Of a DNA stretch of 64,000 nucleotides, positions 23,130 through 48,800 are shown piece by piece. The position numbers were made by a program, and so were the translations under genes. Each line of letters opens with the position of its first letter. The stretch's first letter is position 1. Under the pieces are notes generated by a model. That model searched no databases. It was not told where the DNA came from and saw only the letters and a list, made by a program, of their open reading frames with translations. The stretch covers positions 1-64,000 of the forward strand of contig JAQGDQ010000039.1 of the NCBI GenBank assembly GCA_030141605.1. The letters run 5' to 3'. The DNA is from Tubiluchus corallicola. Taxonomy: Eukaryota > Priapulida > Priapulimorpha > Priapulimorphida > Tubiluchidae.

Positions 23130-23440
23130 AATTCTGGAAAAAATGGAAGAAGACAAAATTTCCATAAATGACTGTCGAGGCCAAGTATACAAGAAGGCAA
23201 CAGTTTCGGCGGGAGTGGGGAGAGGTGTTCAAGAAAATGTTTTTGAAGTTAACCCAAAAGTGGTGTTCGTGAATTGCGAGAACCACAGCCTCAATTTGAC
23301 CTGTGTCCATGCAAGTGAGGTACAACCTGCGCCTGTTGCATTTTTTCGAGTTCTGGAAAAACTGTTTTCTTTTTTCTTAGTTTACTTCTCGTTGGGAAGT
23401 GTTATAATCATTTATTTGTCTCTCAGTCTGTGAAAAGACA
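23130..23440 (+). pseudogene. hAT-type transposase fragment (ZMYM1-like)
   Basis: The frame reads ISINDCRGQVYKKATVSAGV, GVQENVFEVNPKVVFVNCEN and then HSLNLTCVHASEV. This corresponds to the DCRGQGYDxGxxMxG...VQ..I...NP.AxFVxCxxHSLNL block of hAT-superfamily transposases of the ZMYM1/DUF4371 type. The dimerisation and catalytic remainder is missing or decayed. It is a relic of a DNA transposon. Confidence 0.8.
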
Positions 23441-24756
23441 ACGCGATACAAGATGCAAGAATCGAACTTAACAAATGGAGCCGATTTATATTTAATTTGA
23501 ATAAAGTGTTTATTTCACGTTTCATCTGTTTTTACAAATTTAAAATGTCTTTTCTCAGTATTAGGCCTTGTACCCCCGATTTGACTTAAGTCTTAGGGGC
23601 ATACAATCAAAAAATGAGTTAGCCCCGAACTTCTGCACACCACTGAGCGTCTTGTGGAAGGAACTCCGCGTCATTAATTATGGTTGCCTGGGAGACGGAC
23701 GTAATTTTCCTTCGACGCTGCGGCACAGGAAGAAGTGGCGGTCAGGAGAAAGCCCACAATCCACCCCTGAGAGGCTCTAATGCATCAATTTGGAAAAACT
23801 GATATGCAGTAGAAGCAGTCAAGGTACGAAACTATTAAACGGACTCGAATTTAAATGAAGAAAAACTGTAGGCCATTCCTCTAGCTCTAGGTCCCTCCTA
23901 ATCTGGACGTCTCTCGACGAAGAAGTTTTCATGAGTTCAATTACAGTTCTCCCTCTTGTAGTTACAACTACAAGATTTTAAGTTGGTTTTAGTGATTATT
24001 GTTTCGTGTTAAATTCTGTATTTGGGTTTCGTCGTTTGAGTAAAACATTCATTGTATTTGCGCGAGATTGTTACTTTTGTCGCTTGTGTATAAATTTAAT
24101 CGAATCAAGAACGGTGTAGGGAATTTTGGGGATTAGGCAAATCAATTCAACTGGTGACAGATGTGTGATCCTAATTAATATACGCTTCCTGCCTTAAGCG
24201 GATAAAAACTGTCATCTTGCTTAGAAATTAGAAAAGACTAACGATCGAAATAATATACAGCATGTTCTCTTAAGCAATTCCTCAAGAGAATGATTACATG
24301 CTAATAAAAGGTCAGGCCTATCATGATTTATCTTAAAACAATTTTAAAAAGGCAGGAATACGATAATTAAAAAATTTCCACGAAAATGCATAATGGCTTT
24401 AAAGTATAACAGGCTCATCAGAGACATAGTCCGCGTGGTGAAGAAGAAGCTTGGCTTTAAAATACAAAATGTCACCCAAATACAAAAAAAAAACGTTTGG
24501 AATATGAAAAAGGAACTGTAAAACAATGGAAAATATTTTATAACAACAGCATTTAGGAAATTTCCCTGGAGACAAGATTTTGTTGACACCAATCTTAATT
24601 CTGCTTATTCACCCTTTTGCAAAAAGAAGATTACGAAAACGTTTGCAACAATTTTGTAAGCCCGCAAGAGAACTTTTCGCCTTTTAGATGATAGCCTGGG
24701 TCATTATTTAACGACAAACTGTGAAAAAGGCGTAAATAAGTTTATGTAACCCACAG
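23441..24756. other. No gene recognised
   Basis: Short open frames only. An A-rich stretch at about 24480. Nothing with recognisable motifs. Confidence 0.5.
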
Positions 24757-24879
24757 TAATAATCTTAAAGAAGACAAAATACCTATTAACTCTCAAAAAC
24801 TTTTGTGTTTCACAGGTGCTTTCAAATGAAAAATTAAAATTTTTGAGAGTTACGGGCTTTTTGTCTTCTTTACGATTAT
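24757..24879. repeat. Hairpin (MITE-like) element
   Basis: AATCTTAAAGAAGACAAAAT and TTAACTCTCAAAAAC on the left are mirrored by TTTTTGAGAGTTAC and TTTTTGTCTTCTTTACGATT on the right. Confidence 0.75.
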
Positions 24880-25351
24880 GATCATGGCAAGTCTCAGAAG
24901 AACACTATCTTAATTTCAAGCTAACCCACAGTAACCTAAATAAATGGCGTACGTATAGGTGTGGCGTATACTCCTGAGCTCAGCGAGCTTACAAACTGAC
25001 AAAATCACTACAAAAATTGAAGCACATTATAAGCGGTTCCAATTCGTGGGTGAAATGAATAAAAAGAGCATAAAATTAACTCGAATGCTGATTGTCCACA
25101 CTCAGGATGACACTCAGACTAATTTCTTACAAACCGTTTTTAATTTTGATTTACAACCTGAAAATTTTGGGGTTCAAATATTAATGCAGCAACAATCGAT
25201 CAATTTCCCTTCAACCAAATTTGCATTTCAGGTTTAAGTCATTGTTACTTTTAACGAATGCAGTGTAAGATATAACGATAACACTTTAAAATTTCAAATT
25301 ACGGTTATCGGTCAAATTAACGGGAAATTTCTTGACCTTGAAAAACCAGAG

Positions 25352-25425
25352 TGTCTCTGTGGTGCAATGGTTAGCAGAGCAGCCTGAAAAATATGGGTTC
25401 GAGTCCCAGTGGTGTGCAAAATTTT
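25352..25425 (+). mobile_element. tRNA-like SINE head
   Basis: An A-box-like TGGTGCAATGG and a consensus B-box GGTTCGAGTCC are correctly spaced with a T-arm (TGGG...CCCA). The acceptor stem does not pair, so this is a tRNA-derived SINE or pseudo-tRNA rather than a working tRNA. Relatives lie on the minus strand at 49309 and 49537. Confidence 0.7.
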
Positions 25426-25713
25426 TCAGACAGCCTAATTTATAATTTGTCTAACGCGTTTAAATGATTAATAAAAACAAATATCATCAAACTTAAATAC
25501 ATGCACAATGCCGACGCAAAAACTGTTAAAATATGACGTTTTGCGCCAAAGAATGATTTTAGCAACTGAAATCTACTTATCCATTAACTAATAAATATGA
25601 ATTTAGATTTGTCAGTAAAAATGCACTTGCATTTTTGTTCTGTTGTTTGCACTTTATAGGGGCTTTTGTTCGGCCTTTGTCTTCTACCGGAAACGGAAGA
25701 AGAGGAAGTAGAT

Positions 25714-39926
<14,213 letters not shown>

Positions 39927-40224
39927 AAAAATGCAGTCAAATAGAGCAATTCTGTTGTCATTGTTACGGTTTTTTTTAAGAAAATTGTGAATATTATAGA
40001 CTTATATCTTTTATAGACTTTGTAGTTCAAAAATTTTTAAGATTCGAAATGTAACGCAAAAATTAATTAAAATTTGAATTGAAAAAATGTGATCATGTTA
40101 TTAGTGAATTGTAAGCTGTTTTTTATTTTATACAAATATGATGTCATTATAGTTGAAAAATGTTTAAAGAATTTACTTGCTTCTTAAGATTTAATTTTAT
40201 ACTTATACAATCATCATAACACTC

Positions 40225-40230
40225 AATAAA
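40225..40230 (+). terminator. Candidate polyA signal of gene 1
   Basis: AATAAA 299 bp after the gene 1 stop. Confidence 0.5.
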
Positions 40231-40744
40231 CTGTGCATATGGATTTTTAAAGTTTGTTGGTAGTATTTAACTCTATTCGTATTAACATTAGTAGGTAAAT
40301 GCCGTTATGTGTGAACACAGCTTTTTCAAGGTGCATTTATAAAATTTGAACAGTTTAATTTTAATTTATGCGTTGTTACTGACTACCCGCATGATTTGAA
40401 GAAAACTTGAACTTTTTTTCTTAGAACGAAAGACTTCATTCTTCTTTTGAAAACTGAAAATCTAAAAACCGTGAAACTTTTCCATGACTGCCTAAACTTT
40501 ATTTTTGCTTTTACCGCAATTTTGGTTGTTTGATTGTCGCTGCGAGACGTTTTAACAATTCATATTAGACCCATCTATCAATAAGGCGCGGGCATTCTTC
40601 TTAGTTTTTACTTGCTTCTCATAAAGAGGCTAACTTACATGAACATTCTAATCTGTAACACAGTAGAATGCCGGGTGGCGACAATGCCTGGAACAGCAGC
40701 GTAATTTATCAAAAGCAAAGGACACTGAATGTTCGAAATAGCCT
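40231..40744. other. Intergenic, nothing recognised
   Basis: Between the 3' end of gene 1 and a dispersed repeat. Confidence 0.5.
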
Positions 40745-41130
40745 GCAGCACGGTGTGGGGCGGAGGAAGAACTTTGAAATACACCCTTCCTATTTCATTT
40801 AGTGGACATCTCTCAAAACAAAGCCTTCATGCCTTATAGGACCGGCTCCTCCTCTTTCTCTGCAAGGATGCTTGTTTTTTCCCAACGTGCCCAAACTGTT
40901 GGACAAATTGAATTTTTCTTGAGAGTGTTTGTGCACTTTCAGCAAAAATTGGGGAAATTGGGGAAATGCCCGTTGCGGGACGCCATGGCCTTCCCTTGAA
41001 TTCTAAATACACTCCCTACACCCGCCGTTGACGGGGCTATCCAACTATTACCAGTACCACCCCAGGGCATTCCAAATAGGTGAAACGCACAAAAAGGGCC
41101 ATTTTTGGAGATTTTTTGCCCTCCGTTCCT
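40745..41130 (-). repeat. Dispersed repeat C, copy 2
   Basis: Inverted, diverged copy of 16560-16990. Small open frames on both strands occur in both copies at non-equivalent positions, so they are not taken as genes. Confidence 0.7.
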
Positions 41131-41433
41131 TCTGGTGCGCCATATTAAAAAAACAAACACCAGATGACAAATATATTAAAATTCATGTTATTGTACAATT
41201 TACTGATGTCATGCAGTTGAAAGTTACTTGGTCAACTGTAACTAGGAGACTTACCTAGTTACCTAGTCAACTGAAGCTTACCTCTTGCATGTGCTCTTTC
41301 CGCGCTTCTGCCCTCAACACAGCTGCAGAAGCCAAGTCGTCTGATTAGGTAGGTACCAAAATTAATATTCCTAACATTGACTTACTTCCATATGATACTA
41401 TCTAAGGCGTATCTCTCTTAGGTTTTACACAAT

Positions 41434-42117
41434 CAGGGCCGGCTCTAGGTATTTTAACACCCTAAGCAAAAATATTTTTAGCGCCCCATCCTCAATGATC
41501 AACCCCACGGCCACCCCACCCCCACTCCGATATTATTTTCCTTGTACAATATTATAATAAATTGTAATGGCAACTGTGTGTTAGGCTTATGCGTGTGTCC
41601 TAGTGTGCTGATTAAGAGAAGTTAATTACCTATATACAGCTTGTGCTGATTGAATTTTTAAATTGAATTTATGACCCTATTGTTCTCTATATGACTTGCC
41701 GGCTTTTTTACATCTCGTTTACTGTATTCCGTCCTGAAGACTTCGATTCTCATAGGTTTATCTGCCGTAGTTAGATACATGCTATTATAAGAATTTTTTT
41801 ATTAACGGAAGGATCATTTTATATAAAAGCTGCAGGCAAAACCAGGGTAATTCGTCAGTAATGTTTGTGTGAAAAGACGGAACTTTAGGAAACCAAATAA
41901 AGGGAAAACAGATAGTGTTTTTCCACGGAAAGAATCTAGCCGGCATGGGTGAATCATCTATTTTGAAAGGAAAATAACGCAACATGTTCGTTTCATTTAA
42001 TTAGAGGGGTGCACGAATTAGACATACATTATGCTATTTCTTATACTAAACTTAAAACTGAAAGTATTACTTCTAGAATTTGGCGTCCTCCAAAATTTGG
42101 TGGTAGAGCCGGCCCTG
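41434..42117. mobile_element. Non-autonomous hAT element, 684 bp, with terminal inverted repeats and 8-bp target duplication
   Basis: The ends CAGGGCCGGCTCTA and TAGAGCCGGCCCTG are perfect 14-bp inverted repeats. The flanks TACACAAT (41426-41433) and TACACAAT (42118-42125) are an exact 8-bp duplication, the hallmark of hAT transposition. No transposase is encoded. A related truncated copy starts near 42295. Confidence 0.92.
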
Positions 42118-42294
42118 TACACAATTGTTACTAACGCCCGTCTTTGGGGTGTTATTTTGCTGGAAATATTTTAATGGTCTAACACACTGAAAGATTAACT
42201 ATAACTATAACATATAACTTAACTTTAGTGCAGGTTAATTTAATTCAACTTGAGCTTAATTAGTTATGCAAAATTTTAATGTATCCAACAAATA

Positions 42295-42490
42295 GAACCG
42301 GCTTTAGGTAGTTTGACGCCTTAGGCAAAAGTATCTATAGCTCCCCTCCTCAACTGGCAGCCCGTTCCCCACGGCCCCCACGAACCCCATCCACAGAATT
42401 GAATTCTTGTTGTATGTAAAAAAATATAATGGCATCTGTGTATTAGGCTTATACATGTATTATAGGGTACTATAGTTAATTACTTATCTA
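42295..42490. mobile_element. Truncated relative of the 684-bp hAT element
   Basis: ACCGGCTTTAGGTAGTTTGA and the following AGCTCCCCTCCTCAACTG-like text parallel the left part of the element at 41434, diverged. Confidence 0.65.
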
Positions 42491-42799
42491 CAGCTTGTGT
42501 TAATTTCATTTGCACTTTTGAAGTTATATTTATGACCCCATTATATGTCCCGGCTCTCCAAGAGTAGTCAAAAGATCTTCAATTTCTGTTGCACACAATT
42601 CATGCACATACTCTTGGCTAGAGTTTCTCTCAGTCTTCATGCTGGCAACAAAAGGAATAATGGATGTTTAAAATAAAAATTTGAATTCTTGAGCCTAGTA
42701 ATTGCGTTATGAATCATTTATAAAACAAGTCTTACATTATGACAGCTACTGTACGACAACATTGGGGTGTCGGAATCACAACACCAACGTCTTGTCAAA

Positions 42800-42896
42800 A
42801 TGGCGATGCTGGCTGAAAAAGTAGAGCTGGTGAAAAACAGGCAGCAGAGTTGGGGCGATCAGAAGTATGTGTTGAACATGGTACCGGGCTATACAG
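42800..42896 (+). CDS. Gene 2 exon 1
   Basis: Encodes MAMLAEKVELVKNRQQSW...YVLNMVPGYT, phase 1 exit in the Gly codon; donor GTACAA. Confidence 0.85.
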
Positions 42897-45800
42897 GTAC
42901 AAATTGCAGTGTTGCGATGTAATCTGTGTCACCATCTGCGATGTTATATGTAGCAAAATATAGTTTGTATGTATAATATATTTCCGTGCTAGTAGTATGC
43001 TTGATTCGTCTCTACATTGTGTTTCTGTGTCACTTTTCTGTGCTAGTAGTATTTTTGATTCGTCTCTACTTTGTGTTTCTGTGCTAGTAGTATGCCTGAT
43101 TCGTCTCTACATTGTGTTTCTGTCACATTTCTGTGCTAGTAGTATTCTTGATTCGTCTCTACCTTGTGTTTCTGTGATGGTAGTATGCTTGATTCGTCTC
43201 TACATTGTGTTTCTGTGTCACATATCGGTGGTAATAGTATTCTTAATTCGTCTCTATGTTGCGTTTTTGCCATGTTTTTGTGCTGTACGTATTCTTGATT
43301 CGTCTCTACGCTGCGTTTCTGTGTCACGTTTTTGTGCTCTATTCGTTTTGTGTTCTGTTACTGTGTCACATTTCTGTGCCAGTAGTATTCTTAATCCGTC
43401 TCTACACTGCGTTTTTTGTAATATTTGTGTGTTAGTAGTATGCTTGTTGTATATAACATGCTATTTGTGTTGTGTTATTGTGCTACATACCTGTGCTGGT
43501 AGTATGCTTGACTCGTCTCTACATTGTCTTTCTGTGCCAAGTTTCTCTGTTAATAATATGTTTGATTCGTCTCTGCATGGCATTTTGAACTGACAGGCAC
43601 AGCACCTACTTCTTGTGCAACGCGTTTCTGAGATGCAGGCGCTAGTGCTCGTCTAACTAGCAAACGGTGAAATGCATGTAATAGCGAAAAGCTAGTCATG
43701 CGGTCGCGAAATTACATTTCTGCAGTAATAATTCTTTCACGTCATTCTTGGAAAAATAGTATGTTTCCTTCCAATGGTTTATAGGGCAAATTGTTTAGAA
43801 CTGAAGTTTAAGATCGGATCTGGTTTTCCTTTAACTTAACAGGTTTCGTACCAAAGCATGAGAAGTATTTCGGCGAGCGGTATACTAGGAACTGTCTGGA
43901 CGCCATTGCTGACTTTGTCAAAGAGCAGAACAATCTGGACGCCAAAGATGCAGTGCAAGGTGTGAAACTGACCGGAAGAAATCTCAGCATGGTGTGAAAT
44001 GATAAATATTTTCTTTAATTAATGGTGCTTCGTTTAGTAATTCTATGCTGTACATTGAAGAAGCTTTATGTGAGTAGGAACTGCAGAGTTAAGGGTATTC
44101 ATTCTGCTATGTACGGAAGGGTAAGGCTTTATATGGCCAGAGAAGTCCCAGCTAATTAATACGGGCTGTGCGCAGATGGAACGGTAGAGGTTAATAAAGA
44201 AAGGATGGCATAAAATCTTTGATTAGTGTTAACCATGGAAGATTCTATTATTAACCACGGATTTATTAGATGAAGGAATTCATCTTAGTTCAATAGATTC
44301 ATTCAACACCGATGTGGGTGGATCTTAACATTGAGAACTTAAAAAAAAGTAGCATGCATGTGAGGTAACGACAAATAGGCAAAACCACGTTGTTTGTTAA
44401 ATGTAATTCTACAACGAGTTATCAAACAAACTTTTAATTACCTATTAAATAATTATTCTAACGAAGAATTAATTAGAAGATTGTGGAATATCACACAGCA
44501 AACTACTGTTTCTTCGCCCACAACATTTAGTAAATTTTTGTCAACCAAAAGTACAATTATATTCTGTCGCTAATCTGTTTTGGTTATCAGATATTTACCA
44601 AGGTAATGTAATTTCGTTTGTAGATTAGCACTCTCAGCCGGGATGCCCTAATTCCTCTAAAACCAGAACCTGATCCGTATTTCACACAAACGCCAATCCG
44701 GAAAACCCTTTCACCGTTTGACATGGACAGGGATGACCCCAAGCAGTACCACATGTCAGGTAGCAATTAATAGTTTCTTTTCTTTCCCATGACTAACAGC
44801 AGCTAGCATAACACAAACGTGTGAATTTTTAAGACCAGTGAGCATGCGTGAATACTGGCCAGTTTCTGCGCAGGTAAAATGTAAGGTATGCATTTTCATG
44901 AACAGATGGCAGCACCTGTTGCATTGTCGCTTCATTGCACCGGCCATTATTCTTCATAGTTTTTTTAAAACCATCTTTTTGACAATTAAATAAATCATCT
45001 TTGGCCATAATTTGCACTGATACGGGGCCTCAGGATGAAGAAATGACATATAGTTCATGTTACTGTTAATAGGTTAACATTTCATAATCATGATTATGGT
45101 ATCATGTCATGCCGTATCGTGTCGTATCATATCATATCATATAGCTTCATATCATAATATATTGCATCGTGTCGTACCGTAGCATATAGTATCATACCGT
45201 ATGATTTCATATCATATCATATTGTATCATGTCATATCATATCGTACCGTACCGTACCATACCGTACCGTACCATACCATACCATAGCATAGCATAGCGT
45301 ATCGTATCGTACCGTACCATATCATAGCATAGCATATCGTACTATACCGTACCGTACCGTACCGTATCGTATCGTATCGTATCGTATCGTATCATATATC
45401 ATATCATATCATATCATATCATATCATATCATATCATATCATATCATATCATATCATATCATATCATATCATATCATATCATATCATATCATATCATATC
45501 ATAGCACATCACATCACATCACATCAATGATCTTTGTAGTATCACATATCTCTTTTCGTCACTGCTCCAGTTATCGTGTATTATTAATTTCTCTAATTAA
45601 TATTGATTCTTATCTCTCGCTCGTGATCGTATAATCCGTGACCTAAGACACACGACTTATTTAAAGAGTGATTTGCCTCTATTACATTAATTGCTATAAG
45701 GTTATTCACAACCCGGCTCGTAGAGCTTAAGATAAAGTCTATAGAGCTATGATATCTTCTCACAAGACTGTTTCTATGACTCCGAGTTGTGATAAGAGTC

Positions 45801-48800
45801 TTAATCTCTAAAGCTTACTAGCAAAAGTTCCCGCAATTGAACTCGTAAATAACTTAATATACACCGCAAATCTTCAGATTCGTTTACAGAATTTAATGTT
45901 GCTTAACTGAAACACCTATAAGCATGCTCAAACTATTCATTTAAGTTAAAGCGAAATCCGTTTATTGTTTTACAACAATTACTCTTAGTCAACTAATATT
46001 ACAATGTCTGATCTTAATCGCCAAAGACGCTCACAATTAATAATTAGCTCCAAGAGACACTAATCAGATTCACTTAACTATTTCTTCGCTTCGCACTTAA
46101 GGTGCTAATTACAATGTGAAATATGCAATTACAATCAACTACACGTTACACTTAAGGTGTCTATTACTGTGATTAACTACTATGCAGAGTTGCTCTCAAG
46201 TTACGATATGTTAAGTTCACTTAACTTGGTGGAATGACCAATGACAACTGTTCAATTGGTCAAATCCAGTTCCGCTGCAAGACTCTATTCGCAGATCCAG
46301 TGCTCAAATCGTTGAGGACGCAGATTGTTGTCTACGCTGGGTCTAACGTGTCTTTGCTTCTCTCAGAATTCCTGTAGCCTCTCCAGACTTGATCTCCCTC
46401 TCTCCCGGACTGACTCACAACGTGTTCCGCAACCGACTAGCAACGTACTCCTCCGAACCTCATCTATCCGACTAGCTCCGTGCTCTTCCAAAACACCATC
46501 TTATATACTCAAATGGAGTTTTCGTAATATTGCGCGCGAACGCTGCAACGCGTCGCAATAGGTCATAGGTCACGTTCGTGGCTTGGTGGTTTATGACCAT
46601 CCAGATAGCAGGTAACGTAGCTTCTTACATGAGAAAACTCCGCTACTCGCCTTCGTCCTTCGCTCCTTGCGTCGCTTGGGTTATAAACTCTTGTTCAAGA
46701 AAAGAACCACTTTCTGCTTCTTCACAATTATAGTCCAGCAACTCCGCATAATATTACATGAGGTTTATTATCTAACCACGCAATGTTATAAAAATAAGCT
46801 TCGCTTCCTCTAAACTAAACACCTGTGACAAACTTTTACTCTCTAAATGAACACCTGTTCTATTCCTTGTAAACACAAACTCTGTGACGATAATTTCTTT
46901 CCTCGCATTAAATATGTGCTTTATCAGCTAAGTGAGTTCCCATATTCTTTTGATAAATTTGTCTAATCCAATTAGGAGGTCTCTTTATCAACATAATCTA
47001 ATGAAGTTGATAACTCCATTAATTAATCACTTAACTCATGATTCCGAAATTTATTCATAACAGTAGTTTATTTTTGTAGCTGAAAAGTGGCGGTTGAATT
47101 AAAATGAAGCTGAGTTGAGAGTTAAAAAGGCATAACGTGTGTAGGCCTACTTTGAATAAGTAAGTGTGGACAGATTATATTGACACAGCCTTCCTTAATT
47201 GACCCTACACATCTCACATCTGATGTTGCATACACTTTATTAGTTAAATAACTGATTAATTAAATAATTGAATAATCATTGAAAGTAACGCATGTAGGCA
47301 ATTTATAATCTATCATATAATATTAAGTCAAGGAAATGTGTTGCTTTTCACAGCGAGTACGTTCTACTCAAATGTAGCTTGCGACACTAATAGTTTAATA
47401 CGCAGCTTTAGGCCACCAATCCGCCAATCGTCAACAATACGCGAACACAAGATCTAGTGTTTTATTTTAACAACGTTGACTGTCAATGACAGATTCGTCT
47501 AAAAATGGTTTGTTGTCGATATCTGGCGCAGTAACATGTCGGGGGCGGATACACGTGCAACAAAACCTTACTGAGAATCACCTTGGTTGAGTACCTCGTC
47601 TCCGAAGGTTATCCTTGATAAGAAGATAGGTACCGGCCCAGCCAAAACCATTCACAACTTGTACGCGTTGCTGTTCAGTGCTTGAGCTCGCAGAATGCAG
47701 AGTTGTACAAAAAATAATACACCTAAATTTCTTAGGTTACACGGGATACATACCAATGGCCATGGATAAACATGGAAAGAGTTTTGCTGTTATGACCAAC
47801 AAGGCAATCAGAGACTTTCAGGAAGCCAGATGGCGCCACCAGCGCTCACTGAAGCAACCTGTAGATTCTAGGAGGCGCACTCAACCGACGTCGACGTTGG
47901 AGTGCGAAGGTTTTGCTCAACGTGTGGCCCCGGCGGCTGATTATACAGGGCACATACCTGGTGAGTTGTGATTTTCAATCGATAGGTGACACAAAAGCGC
48001 TTTTTTCATATTTTCCGAGTCCCATACTAGGTAGATTGCATGGGCTGGTCTATGGAATTTTCGCTATAAAATACGTAAGACAAGTAAAGGTAATTAAATT
48101 AGTGCAAAGTCTTACCACCCTGTACGTGAAACAATACGTTATGATAATACACGCTCAGGTACCTCTTCTATAATTTATGCGAAATACTATTGACGAATTT
48201 AGGGGGTTGTTTAAATGTTAAGCGAATAATAATAGACGTGGAAATCAGCTTGATCAGTAAAATACATCGGACGTTCTTTTAATTTATTTATTGTACGTGC
48301 CATTATGGATTTCTTAGTTCTTAATCTAAATTGTTTCATGCTATACTACCACGACAAAGATCTAGATCAAAAGTAAATTCGTTACTTTCCTAAAGGATTA
48401 CAAATTTCGTTCGGACGTGGAACGTTCCATTTCGAAGGTAGGCTAACTAGGCTCAGAATGTCTGAATGGATTACCACAACCGGGCGAGATTATCTTACAG
48501 GCTAATATAGGTGCAGCTCAAAGCCCCACAAATTTAGGGGCCTTCAAGCTTTGAAAACATTTTGTAATCTTTTTTTCATTACAATTGTGCTGAAATATAT
48601 TTGGTTTGCAACAAATAGTAAGATAGCGTATTTTGTAAAGAATATTTTTATTGACAAACAAAAGATAGCTATTCTACCTTATTTAAAGAATTTGCAATAA
48701 ATTTACTTGAATTTATGTAATCTGTTGCTAAAACATATCACGAGCAAAAAATATTCAAGATTGTGTAGAGGGTTGCTCCGTTCTGAGGGGGCCCCATAAT

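Noticed and set aside
25352-25425. Functional tRNA gene
   Set aside because: A- and B-boxes fit but the acceptor stem does not pair; relatives occur elsewhere, so a SINE is more likely.
42997-43593. 198-codon frame with DSSLHCVSV repeats
   Set aside because: A by-product of the roughly 54-bp minisatellite in gene 2 intron 1.
45095-45526. CRISPR-like or regulatory array
   Set aside because: A simple pentamer microsatellite with no spacer structure, in an animal genome.
47400-47450. Minus-strand LADWWP text resembling the DWW of an SH3 domain
   Set aside because: No other SH3 motif around it, broken by a stop, and far from the SH2 exon.
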